NCBI GenBank assembly: GCA_015501595.1
Contig: JADNRX010000319.1
Coordinates: forward strand, 1-62,094
Direction of reading: 5' to 3'
DNA length: 62,094 nucleotides
From: Hymenopellis radicata
Lineage: Eukaryota; Basidiomycota; Agaricomycetes; Agaricales; Physalacriaceae
The position numbers were made by a program, and so were the translations under genes. The notes beneath the pieces were generated by a model. The model saw nothing but the letters and a program-made list of their open reading frames with translations. It did not search any database and was not told the origin of the DNA. Below are positions 44,619-55,898 of the stretch, piece after piece; position 1 is the first letter of the stretch; each line of letters opens with the position of its first letter.

Positions 44619-46031
44619 TCAATCGAAAAATGGGAACAATATATGTGATGTCAAGCCATCCCACTCACTGGGAGCAATCGACACCCGAACATCCTTCAAA
44701 ACGATCCAAAGTTCCGCCTTCGACATATTCAGCGCACTTTGCCAGCGGAACGGCCTGAACTCCATCAGTTCTGGGATATACTGCTCAAGATGAAGACCAG
44801 CATGAACGCCATGTCGGCCGAACTGTTTGAGATAGTTTGTCGGTTGAATAGGGCCTGTTGCGGCGACCTCCAGTTCAAAGACCTGAGGAGGAGCATTGTC
44901 CTATGAAATCACTAATGAGCTGAATACCACGCCGCCGCCATCATAACATACCTTCAGAAACGTAGCGAAAGTCAGGCGACGTTGGGCTATGGTGTCTATA
45001 ATGACAACCTCATCATCTGAATCGTCGTCACTGATTGATACAGGCGTCTTCGGTGACGGTGGTTGACGAGGCCGAGGAGGGGCGGGCACATAAAGATCTG
45101 CAGCGAGCCAATTCTTCTTGGAGTTCTTGAAAAAGGTGACTAGTTTCTGCGTGGTGTTTTCAGCGGCATGGAAATCATCGGAGGGTAGTCACTGTACCTC
45201 TTGCAATTCACTAACTGTGAAGTCCGGTTTGAACTTCGCTCTGAAAGGTAGAAGAACGTTATCGATAACGAACGCCTTCCCATCTCCACGACAAGCATCT
45301 AGGTATTGCGTCGCAAAGGTCTCCAAGAATATCTTCTCATCCGCCGTCCAACGTGCCCGAGCAGTCGGCGCAGAGACGTCGAGCCGGTGTTTCTTCGGAA
45401 TAGACCCCTCGGGATGTTCTTCTGCAGCGCGTTTGGTACGTGGCCGGGGCGCTGGAGTAGGGGAGGAACGAGGAACTGGGGACGATGAGCGAGTAGGTGC
45501 AGAGGGGCGTGGGTTTCGATTATATGACTGGGTGGGGGGAACTGTCGCCAGTAAACGTTCTCTCTCGCGTAGCCAATAGATGACGCCTGGCATGCGTTCA
45601 AGCTGAGCGGTCGTGAAACCACTTGGGTCAATGCGCTTGAAGTCTCCGCATGTGGCATTTCGACACTGTACAATTGTGAGTTTAGGCAGTAGGAAGACAA
45701 AAGTAATACACACCTTTGTGAATTGGCATCCTACTTGATGAAAATTCGCGTCGTCCGGTCCGCCAACCAAAGCTGCGCCATGTTTCGCGGCACCCACGTC
45801 GGTAATGACAATAATTGTAACTTGGTTGCACCGCGAACAGATCCGGGATAGTGAGCGTCCTCTATGTTCTTGGTCATTGGCATGGGTGAGGATATGACGG
45901 AGCTGGCTGTTACAGTGAACGACGATCGCCTTTGTTTGCTCGCTGGGCGCTGACGGCAACGCTGGTAGGTGTTCGGGAGGTTTAACCTTGAGATTGGATG
46001 GCAAGAGTGCGAAAGAGGTGGGGCCTGCCAT
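44619..46031 (-). CDS. Uncharacterised 420-aa protein next to KDZ gene
   Basis: Four exons: 46031-45714, 45665-45198, 45146-44952, 44900-44619; 1263 nt, all introns phase 0, intact. Possible zinc site: CSRC (near residue 71), then C of VGCQF, then CRNATC. Middle is Pro/Ser/Arg-rich with a basic KRAAEEHPEGSIPKK stretch, then a helical WTADEKIFLETFATQYLDACRGDG segment, an acidic DDDSDDE patch and a C-terminal domain (VFELEVAATGPIQP...WIVLKDVRVS). Not recognised. Lies just upstream of and on the same strand as the KDZ gene, between two copies of a GC-hairpin cassette, which suggests an element-linked gene. Confidence 0.65.
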
Positions 46032-46515
46032 GAAGTCGTCGGTTAGGACCGTTTCAGAACGCGATTAAATAACACAAACCTATCGTATCTCAGATCGCAA
46101 ATAATAGAAACAAATGGCACGTCAGATCCTCTCCTCTCGATCTCTTGAACAATGAATATCATGCCCCGCAGCAGGACGGACTACTCACCGCTCGGTCCAC
46201 ATGACTAATTTTGGGAGGCATAAAAGGGAATTGGGCCTTGGTCTATTCAAGAGCATTAGGCGTTATTGTGCGTGAAAAAGAGGAACAAATACATACGGAA
46301 GATTTGTTCAGACGACACCATTTTGCGTGGCCACTGGGATAAACGATGAGATCAGCTGGGAACGAGAGTAATGGACCTCACCACAATTAGCGCCAAGACA
46401 AGGCGGGGCGTATCGATGAGCGGCGATAGTGACCTCGATGGCTAGCTGCAGCGCCGAGCAATAATACTTGCTGTTGACTGCTCGTTAGGCTCTCTGCTTT
46501 CACGCGCGCCAAGGC

Positions 46516-46651
46516 GCCGCCGCCTTCGTGGGGACCGAAGGCGGCGGCAGCGGCTAGCGACTTGACGGTCTTGAGGAAACAGAGAAAGGCTTAGTCATCA
46601 GCCGAGATGCTACGGATACAAGCCTCTGATGGCGACACCCTCGGGCATCGG
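46516..46651 (+). repeat. Repeated cassette: GC hairpin plus GATGGCGACACC motif (copy 2)
   Basis: Hairpin 46516-46548 (13-bp arms GCCGCCGCCTTCG, 7-nt loop), GAAAGGCTTA near 46583 and TGATGGCGACACC at 46627. Same layout as 44251-44380. Confidence 0.65.
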
Positions 46652-46774
46652 GAAACTTGGATGTGACGAAGTTTCCCGATGCCCGAGGTGTCGCCATCAG
46701 AGGCTTGTATCCGTAGCATCTCGGCTGATGACTAAGCCTTTCTCTGTTTCCTCAAGACCGTCAAGTCGCTAGCC
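46552..46774. repeat. Near-perfect inverted repeat, 105-bp arms
   Basis: Arms 46552-46656 and 46671-46774 differ only by one extra C in a CACCCTC run; loop 14 nt (46657-46670). The DNA or transcript could form a long hairpin. It looks like two element ends placed head to head. Confidence 0.9.
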
Positions 46775-46889
46775 CCGCCCTCTGTAAGTCTTTTCGCGCC
46801 TCAGTAAATTAGCGTAGATAGTATCGCGTACCGCCGTCAATAAAAAAATTTTATCAAGAGTCATCGCTCGCTTCCAATAGCTGTTAAAA

Positions 46890-48400
46890 ATGCAGGGAAA
46901 ATCCAGGTCGCTAATGTCATTTTCAGGTCAAGTTATGCCCGCCCCGTTGTCCAGCTCAGTGGATCATTTCCTCGATCTCGCCGCCGTCACCGCTGACTCC
47001 GACGAAGAGGAAGAGATTTCGGATGATGAGCCCAGATTCAAGGTGCTTGCGGCCGGAGTCATGATGAATTTGTTCTAAGTACCTACGCAGATTTCTTCGA
47101 CGATGTGGATCAGGATGACGACGGGCGGCGCAGCCCACCGCTATGCAGCAGACCCAAAATGCGCCTCAAGTCCATGGAGCCAAGGCGCACCTTCTGGCCG
47201 ACTTAGCGGACATCGCCCTTCGTTACGAGGAGCGTGCTGCGGATCCATCTTCCAGCAGCAGCAGCGCAGTGCCATCATCAAGTAGACCATCTGCCTCGCT
47301 GACAAGCGCGGAAACCCTGCATCTCCAGACTCTTCGGAACAGGATATGGCTGAGGAAGATAATGACATTGGGGCGACTCATCACTGGACGGCGGGCGACG
47401 GAGCGCACGAACGCGCCATTAGAGCTTTGGCTCAGGACCTTAATAGGGAGGTGGTCAGCTACGCGTTTAAACAGGTAGGAGAATTGTCTGTTATAATTAT
47501 ACTCACTTACAATGTTTTTAGTATGGTACGGCCCACGAAGTTCGCAGGCGCCTTTCCCGCATTCACCAGGATCATTCCCGCCTCCCTTTCGACGTCATTG
47601 ATGCGTGGCTGTTGCCCAGCGTTCAGAACAACAAAAAACAGTGGCGCATATACCTCCTCCTCGACTTTGACCCCAACGCATCCTGAAAAAGTCTTCCCTC
47701 CGACGAACGCAAGGTGTCGAGAACTGACCGGCCAACCTTGGTCGATGTGGAGAAATTCCTCGCCTCAGAGTTTCTTACGATCAGCCTTGCCTCCCGCCGC
47801 CGCATCGTGGACATATCGGAACGTTCTGCCTGTCTTCGTGCGCGCAAAACGCATCACATCAACTTGGTTGATAGTTGGGTTACTGTTCGCGGGCGGCGCT
47901 TATGCTGGAGATGTTGGATTCGCTGTCCAGGGCGACCTTTATTACGACGTGCTGTTGGTCCCGCGTGTCATCGTAGATGCTCGCGCGCTGGAATACGGGT
48001 ATGAACTGAACGCGAAACGGGAAGCGCGTGTCTCTCGCCCCTCCGAAGATCGCTCTCGAGGATCAGCCCACCAAAAGGACCTTGAGAAGGACCTGAAGAA
48101 GTGGGGCCGACGGGGTTTGCGACCACGAGCTCGACTTCTGGACTCCTCTCAGCTCAGCCTTCGCAAGAAGACACCAGTCAAGGACCTGAAGTTTTATAAC
48201 AATGTCATCGAAGGTTTGAGTGACACGAGTCCTGAAGTGTCCTCGAGCGAGATGACCTGGTCGGTGTTTGACCAGTTGCCCAGAAGATGTTTCGACGAGG
48301 ACCTCCTGGTGCTCCGCTGCAGGCGCGATTGCCTCAAACCGGCCGTTTGCATTCCCACCAATCTGAGGACCGCCTTCCTAGATTCGAAATCTCATCATAT
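46890..48400 (+). pseudogene. Spt5/KOW-like gene, frameshifted
   Basis: Acidic start DHFLDLAAVTADSDEEEE, an intron at about 47040-47090, then KDFFDDVDQDDD, a helical part and, after an intron at about 47477-47520, a conserved-looking EVRRRLSRIHQ region. The KOW-like segment is DSWVTVRG then GGAYAGDVGF; these read in two frames, with one extra G near 47893. The C-terminus is Arg/Lys-rich. Agaricomycetes carry many Spt5-like (transcription elongation) relatives; assignment rests on the acidic N-terminus and KOW motif only. Confidence 0.5.
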
Positions 48401-48593
48401 CAACAAACATTCCCTGCCTCCTTCGGCCGATTGGCGTCTTGAAACACCCTTTAATTCCCCTATTTGCCTAATCACCTGTCCCTGGACACTTATATATTTG
48501 CCTAATAATGTGTCAACCGACAGTCTGTCCACTGACATCGATTTGTCAAATAGGCTAATACTCGCCAGTTTAAAAATCAACTGGCAAAGGAAA

Positions 48594-48665
48594 GGCTTGA
48601 ACCCACAACCATCCTCAAAATTCTCTACTTTGCTTTTTCCGTGAACTGGCAGACCGCTAAGCCAT
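48594..48665 (-). other. tRNA-like box A/box B pair 2
   Basis: Minus strand: box A TGGCTTAGCGG (48665-48655), box B GGTTCAAGCC (48603-48594). SINE-like, similar in layout to 5402-5463. Confidence 0.4.
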
Positions 48666-48724
48666 ACAAGCTTGTAGGTCCACAGACTAAACACCCCAAG
48701 TCCCCGTTTCCACCCAAGGCTTAA

Positions 48725-48795
48725 GCAAGAATCGAACGGTTGACCTCCAAAAGGTTTCAGTGAACATTCCGATAACAGGGATTACCACTAGGCTA
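48725..48795 (-). other. tRNA-like box A/box B pair 3
   Basis: Minus strand: box A TAGCCTAGTGG (48795-48785), box B CGTTCGATTCT (48738-48728). No acceptor stem seen; probable tRNA-derived repeat. Confidence 0.4.
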
Positions 48796-48953
48796 TACAT
48801 GCTTCAGAATGTTGAGGCTATACGTCACAAGTTACCACTATGCCGGCAATCTTCCAAATAGATTACAATGCTCTTCGTTCATTGCTGTCCTCCAATTCAC
48901 AGCAGAACTATCAATAATGGATAATAAGAATATATATTCAGTTATACCTACAA

Positions 48954-51900
48954 CTATTCATCTCCAACCAGTGTTTCGTCCTCACTCTCACCTCCCTCCT
49001 CCGGTTCATCGATCTCCTCCCAATCCTCGTCCTCCTCTCCGATCTCCACTCCTCCCACTTCCCATACGGTTTTGAATGATGATGCTAGTTTACGCCACAC
49101 AGCAGCCTGCTCTGCGGAGTACGCGCGAATTCCTTCCTTGATGTCGGCCCCCAGACTTTCATCCTCGCTTTCGCGGCGTGCGTCCCACCATTCAGCCTTC
49201 TTCTCGAGGGTTATTGGTGTCCGTCGCATTTCTTCAGCAAGAAATTTACGCTCCTCCGACCAACGCAGCGAACGAGCCCGGCTCTTCAGCCACTCCACGC
49301 GACAACCTACGAGGCATTATAATTAAGAACAGACCAATAAAAACTACTCACTTTCGACGACATCGTCCCCTTGACCAGTCTCAGTCGCCCAAACCCAAGA
49401 AAGCTCGGTTTCGCCTTGACCGAAGGGCAGAAGCACATCTATGTCAAAAGCGCCACCCGCCATGTTGGTAATGTCCGCCTCCCTGAGAGGCCTCAACTGC
49501 ACAGTCCAGGAACCACCAGGCTCTAAGCTTTCCAGAGCACGTCGACAACGTCGATACCTGTCGGCATTATAGTTCCGCCGAGCCTCAATCGTATCGATGC
49601 TCGCCTGGGCGCGAGTTCTCACGCCTTGACCGTCCGTCTCATCCCTCCGATACGCGGCGAGAGTCCTCAACGCACGCTCGCAATCTCGCATAGCTTGTAG
49701 AGCATCGTGGCATTGGCCTTTGCGAATTTCCGCTTCCTTCTTCGCGATATCCCCTAAGCACGCTGTGGACCTCCTGTTCGCTGGGAAATCCGATGGCAAC
49801 CAGAGTTTTTGGTCCTCAACCTCTAAGGGAGCCGTACGCGCCACGCTTTCGCGTCGCAGTTGTGCATAAGCACCAGGTATGTAGACTGCTTGAACCGTGC
49901 GGAAGTGTCGAATCCGTCTCGCTAGCGCAACGCGCTTCTTCTGGATGTCGCTTGCTTGAGCGTGTGTCAACGTTCCGTCACCGTCTGTGAGCAGTCTGAG
50001 TTTAGCTCTATCATCGCCGTTAGATGTGCATTATTGGAGACGTGTAAAATCGACCTACTGATGTTCCTCTATTAAGAACCCACTTGTTAGAAGCCCGCAT
50101 GGCGATGTGTCGTGTAAGGGTAACTCCCCAGCCTCACAGGCCAGTCTCTCTCTCTCTCTCACGCGATAGCGTGCCTTCGCCTCAGTCTCGCCTTGACATC
50201 AAGTCAGATATGGAGTAGCGATGATAAAAGGCTCAAACTTACGATTAGCATCATCCTGCGCATATGGATTCGGCCGACTTTGTTTGTCTTTCTCCCAAGC
50301 CTCTACCCATTCCGTCCAGCGTGCGACTACATCCGGGGGCAAGTGCGCCGTAAAGTCGTCATGTAACGCCGTTTGCTTGATTCCCTGCCCTTTCGCCTTG
50401 ACACTACGCCTCAGGAACGTTAAGCCTACGAGACTATCCGTCAATAGAAAGCTGCAGTATGAGTGAAGGTACATACCCAACCCAATCAACTTACACCAGT
50501 TATGGAAACCGAACTGGTCGTCCAGCGTATCGGCTCGAGACCCTGGACCCATTTCCTTGATACTGCTCGCACACATGCGGACAAAGGCCCACAGGCGCTC
50601 GATTGCCTCGCCGTCAGTACGCCCTACTCCGACTTGGATCCCCATGGCCCACGCTATCTGACAAGCTATCTGATGTCCCGGACAGTGACCCTTTGGAATC
50701 GCCGCGCTCACATCCATATCGTCCGGTAGCTGGAGGTCTTCCGGGAGTGCCTCCATACGTTCCGGGAAATTGATGATCCACTGGCAGGCAATGTCGTATG
50801 AGAACAACACGTCCTTGAGGTCATGGGAGTCCCGAAGCGCTGAGCATACGACATAATCCGAGTTGCAATATCTAGGACTTCTCCATTAGACATCACCCCT
50901 ACAGTAGTCATGAAATCAACGAACCTCTCGCCCTTCTGCAAGTTTCCAACTCCCTGAGAGGAAACCATCTCGTGGCGAGAACAGCAGACGGCTAGAACAC
51001 CAGTTGACCGCATTCCCGTATGCCACTTTGCGTCCGCGTGAGCAATCGCTTTGAATCCGCTGCAGGTATTAATCTGTAGGAGCTGTTAGGTAGTATTCGA
51101 CGAAGATAGATAGTTGAACTCACATCTTTCTGTGTAGCATTGTTCAATATGTGCATTCCGTAATCACCAATATCCTCCAACATGTAACCCGCGCCCGGGT
51201 GGAGCGAAGGGTCGACAGATTGATTAGAACGAAATAAATTCGTGAGGCGGAAACAGGCGTCTACAGACACGATCTTGCGGTATAAATATCTAAGCTCTTC
51301 GTAAGCATTCTGCGCGTAAAACCTGACAATAAAAAACTTAACCGGTCAACGCGTTCCTTCCAATCCGGAGGAAGATTCACTGTAGGAATCGGGCAAGCAG
51401 GGCACTGAATCGTCAGCTCCCCACGCTTGAAATGGCTGACGCCGTCCTTTTCGCTACCTTTACCAGCGCGCATCATCATCAGCAAATGTCGATATTGACG
51501 GATCATCCGCAACAAAGGCTGGTATCGCTTCTACATCAAAGGAATCAGCGCTCTTCATTTCATGAGGACGAGATCTTACCTTGGGCACTTTGATTCCCAA
51601 TGCATCCGTAAGATACACCATAGTCTTGTAAAAATTATACGCCGACAGTTTACCATTCAAGGTCAAGCCGTGGAAGAAGTCGAGCACTTGTAATGTCGCG
51701 CATGTCGCGGGCCTTTGTACAGTAGCCGGATACCAGCCAAAGCGCAAAAGCTGCACACGGCGAGGGGTGGCTTTTAGACAGTTGCAATATCGGACCGACA
51801 CCTCATGCAAACCGTTTACATGCATAACGACGAGAGGATGAGGGTCCCAGCGAGGCATAAAGCAACGCGACCCATCATCGTGCCCGAGATACACGCGGAG

Positions 51901-52711
51901 ACCCATACTGCGTAGAGTAACCTTGTCGAACTTCTCCCCGTCCCACTGCTAGCGCACAGAGACATGAGCTAACGACTTCACAACATAAAATATTGACATA
52001 CCCGGATGATGTGGAGGGGAAGTCGGCTGTGCGCAGCTACACAACATTCCTTGCAGACCAAACGTTTAACACAGCATTGCTTGCAGCGGTAGATGGCGCC
52101 ATCCGGTAGGCCGCAAGTATGGCATCGACTGGTGTCGGCGCCGCCACGGCCCTTCAGTCGGAGCAATTCGTATAAGAATTCCTGCGAATAGTTCCGTCCA
52201 CCCAGTCGGCCATTCCAGACATCCATTGCGCGTCTCTGGGGTCGGCTATTCAGAAAATGCTCGCGAATGAATGAATTGAACGCACCCTTCCGTTTGGTGG
52301 CCTCGCGACTTCGCGTTTCTTGCTCAATTCATCCCCAGCGCGCTCGACGCCGGGCTCGTCATCCACGTCCACCCTGGCCGAAACGTCCTCCATGATCACC
52401 TCATCCTGTAGCCCACCATTTCTCTCGTCATTACCCCCGTCCTCGTCTTCATCACTGGAGACATCCTGGCGACGGAACGCGTTGATATCACTGCCAAACG
52501 AGAGGCCTTCAACCATGTGTAGACGTCCCAAGTCATCCCGGAGGTAGCGCTGAGTCCTAATGGAATCGTCTGCTTGCGTCCTAGGTTGGCTGGGGCCCGA
52601 GAACTGAGGAGGAGCCGTACGCCTTGGCTTGGGCGATGCCGGCTTAGCGTATGGATCGGATCGCCTTTTCTTGGGACGGCGCGCTCTCCGAAAAGCGTCA
52701 GAATTGAACAT
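48954..52711 (-). CDS. KDZ-family transposase, second gene
   Basis: Start MFNSDAFRRARRPKKRR at 52711. CxC2-like cluster (CHTCG, CKQCC, CKECC, then HIIRQWDG), LGHDDGSRC, CPACP (about 51400), DACFRLTNLF, HADAKWHTGM, GVGNLQKGERFVDF and the core SYDIACQW...RTDGEAIERLWAF...EMGPGSRADTLDD, with the Glu of IERLWA expected to be catalytic. The C-terminal coiled part ends at 48954 (RRTPITLEKKAEWWDARR). At least seven introns; not all boundaries were solved. The open frame changes near 52310, between KKREVARPP and KRKGAFNSF, so it may be frameshifted there. It is closer to the canonical KDZ core than the gene at 40008-44032, so they are different families. Confidence 0.8.
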
Positions 52712-52861
52712 CGGGACTTGACAACAAAAAAGGGTGAGAAAAGAGGTCAGGCTGCATCTATTGGGGCGAGCAAGAGTTGACAAGACGTATTACGTCCGCC
52801 GCCACCCAGGGAACGTATAAGAAGGGTGAACGCCGTCCATCCCTAATACCAAAACACCACC

Positions 52862-53460
52862 GTGATGCCCCGCCTTTGGACCACCCAAATGACTCCTGAA
52901 GAGCGCAAGTATGAGATAGCGTACCGCCGCGCGTCCTATCCCTACCGTCTGTAACGTTTCCACACATACAGGCTCCATGGCTTACGGGATCATGTAGGTC
53001 CAACGCCCCTCAAAAGGACCATCCATACCCCGAATTCTTTACGACTGCGAGGTACCTCGTTACAGGCCAATTCACCCACGTGCAGAAAGACGTCCTCCAC
53101 GCGTCGTTCGCCGACTTCGTGTTCAAGGTCCGCGAGAACAAGCCCAAAGTTTGGCTCTCCGCGTTCTTCCGCGAGTGGGAGGCTCGTTTTCCCCAGGAAC
53201 AGGCTATTGCTAGAGAGCAGCAGAAGGTGAGTCGGTCAAGATTAACGGTTCCCTTTCTCAAATATTATTAGTCAATTCTGAAGACATATATCAACATGCT
53301 GGCCACTCACTGGAGTGGGGACGGTCGTCCAGAGGGCAAGGATGGTCGCATGGACGTGTTGACGGTACGATTCGACATCCTGCACGAGATGGTCGACGAC
53401 TTCGAGTACGTATTTCCTGAGTCCACGGAGGAGTCCACGGAGCAAAATCCCGTAGCGTAG
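52862..53460 (+). CDS. Uncharacterised gene head-to-head with KDZ gene 2
   Basis: Main exon up to 53226 contains QKDVLHASFADFVF, WLSAFFREWEARFP and a donor GTGAGT; the last exon (about 53272-53460) ends EESTEQNPVA then a stop. The F..W..FP pattern is common in short basidiomycete proteins of unknown function found near KDZ genes (recollection). The first exon (MPRLWTTQMTPEERK at about 52864) cannot be joined in frame with confidence. Divergent from the KDZ gene by about 150 bp, so they may share a promoter. Confidence 0.45.
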
Positions 53461-53793
53461 AAGTTGTAAGCGCGGAGTATAGAAGTCGTCCAGTAGCGCG
53501 GTGTAACTGTCGGTAATGAGTCAAGAGCAAGAAACTCCGTGCCCGGAGCAGAGCAGACGCGATACGCCGAGTTCACGGGTTCGATTCCCTCACAGCCACT
53601 TGCTAACAGTAACAGTTGCATTTCTCAAAAAACATTCAATTCTCTAATGTCTACAGGTTCTAATGAGGATCTAAGTATTCTATAACAATATGAACACCTG
53701 TGGGTCTAAAATAACGGTGCGAAATAAATAAGGCGATGTCTATAGCAGCAAGATGTCAAATATGGAATAAAGAAAGCGGAGGCGCAGAGGGGT
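53461..53793. other. Intergenic, no gene seen
   Basis: Between two convergent genes; probably their 3' UTRs and terminators. A GGTTCGATTCCC box-B-like string lies at 53577-53588. Confidence 0.5.
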
Positions 53794-55898
53794 CTAAACA
53801 CTGTATTCTTCAAGTATCAGATCGACGCAGTGATTCAGAAGGTCTTCCGGCGTGCCCTCCGCAAGAGCGGTGAGGGTGCGGACCATTGCGCTGTCAATAG
53901 AGGGGTCAATGCTGATGTCCCGCGCCAGATCCCGGTAGAAGGAGGACCCAATCACCTTGTCTACGTCAACATTTGGTTCGTCGTCGTCGAGACTGATCCC
54001 TTTCATCGGGACATCGTCGTCAAAGATTATCGGACCCGAGCCCGGTATAGGCGCTGGGGAAGAAGGTGGTGTGTGGGGCCGGTGGCGTTTCAGCTCAACT
54101 GAAAACTGGCAGGCAGGATCGTAAGAAAAAGCACCATCGACCAACGGCAAGGGCGAACTCGGGCGAGAATTGTTTGCCGAACCCGTAGTGGATGGCGCGA
54201 CTGACATCATAGGTGGGGGTGATTCAGAACGCGACGAGGGGGCGCGTCCGACGCGAGATGTCGGCGGAGCGCGCAAGCCAGAGCCACCAAAGGAGGAAAC
54301 GAAGTACGGGCTTCGCTCACGCTGGGGTGGTGGAGGTGTCGGCGTGGGGCGACGTCCGTGTAGTAACTCTGCAACCTCCACTTCGAGAGCCTTGTCCTCG
54401 CGCAAATTCGCCTGATACTCGTCCTCCCAATTAGTGACTAAATCGGACTCTCGACGACGTAGCTGATCGCGGCGTACAGCGAGTTCTTCGGCAATAACCC
54501 GACGAAATTTCTCGGCGACGGCCTCCAGCGAGTCGATGTTGGCGTACTCGCGTTGAATATCCGCAGTGTTGAGTTCTGCAGCAACAAACCGACAAGATCC
54601 TGTAAGGGCCTGATTTGGCAAAGCACGCTTGAGACAGGCAATGAGAATATCGAGATGGGAGGCCATGGTGGGTGACACCCTGTTGCCGAGCCTTTCCAAC
54701 CATTCCCTAGGCTCAGTTGGCAGCGAATTAAGGATGGTGGTGGCAGTGTACGCCTGTGACGACGTGGATGTGTGCGAGGTGGATGTGCGCGACGTTGATG
54801 CACGCGACGTGGACGCTTGTGACGACGAGGATGAAGATACAGTGGACCTTGATGGGATAGACCCGAGAATAGAGCCATTATGTGGCTGGCTGGCGCGCTG
54901 CATAGCTTCCTGGAGCCGCTGCAAACGTTCCTCTGAGGAATAACGGGACTGGCGCGGTGTCGGTAATACGGGCAGTGGGTAAGGATCGCCGCGTGCATGG
55001 CGCAAGTGGGCTGGAATACGGCTCTCGAGGGGGTGAGGAAACTTAAGGCGTCGAGCATCCAAGCGTTCCTGGCGCTCCTTGACGGAAAGGATTTTTTGGT
55101 GGGCCATTGGGTATACAGATTCGCCGGTAATCCGACCCATTTCGTCGTCAAGGGCTCTTAGCACACGCGAGCCGGGGTGAGAAGAGGAGACGTCGGACAG
55201 AGGGGAAGGAGTGGGCTGGACGATGGTCACAGGCTCGTTGGCGGGGTTCGGAGGTGGTACGGCGTCACTGGCATCTGCGGAGAACGCCTTGGGGGGCTCC
55301 AGACCGAAACGTTCGCGCCGTTTCATGTGGAAGAACCACATAACCTTGATAAAAACCTGCCCACATACATCAGATGTATGTACGTCAAAGACAAGAACTG
55401 CACGTACCTTCAGGCGCTGCGCCTGAATGTCCTTCTTGTTCGCGCCACTGCGAACCTTCCATCGTGAGTTAATCTCGAAGCCTAGGTTCCGCTCGTAGGC
55501 GCGTAGGCGAGTATAATTGCCTGACCGCGCGCCGTCGTCCCACAGAGAACCCCATTCACCAGAGCAATTATTCGCGCAGCGGAGCTGCTCCGGCGTAAAG
55601 CGCTGAATATAAAGAAACTTAGTCTGATAAAAGACGTGGAAAGAAAAAACGCGTACATTATAGCCGGTCTCGATCTCCTGCGAGGGCTGGTGGAAAGGAC
55701 AAGTTAGCCAACGCCGCCAGAACGAGACCAAAGGGGTCTTACCACTTCGACCACAGGCTGCAAGTCCGTGATACCATCGAAGGGGTTTTGAGACCAATGA
55801 AGGTCATGGAGTATCGTGGCCTCGATGTCGCGACTTTTCAGAACGGCCTCGCTGTCGAGGCTGGGGTGGACGTATAAACTAGGCGAGAGAGTAGCCAT
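53794..55898 (-). CDS. Uncharacterised protein, about 647 aa
   Basis: Exons (minus): 55898-55743, 55686-55657 (or 55677-55657), 55602-55408, 55356-53794; all phase 0, intact. Conserved-looking part: CANNCSGEWGSLWDDGARSG, GFEINSRWKV, KKDIQAQRLK and VMWFFHMKRRERFGLEPP (residues about 60-150). A long Ser/Pro/Thr-rich middle with S-T-S-R repeats (54735-54840), a helical segment (REWLERLGNRVSP..DILIACLKRAL) and an acidic C-terminal part with a final short helix follow. No catalytic motif recognised. It is another large intron-poor-3' gene in the KDZ neighbourhood; a link to the transposon is only positional. Confidence 0.65.

Noticed and set aside
53500..53610. A tRNA gene ending in GGTTCGATTCCC
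   Set aside because: No matching acceptor stem or clear box A at tRNA spacing; the T-arm stem is imperfect.
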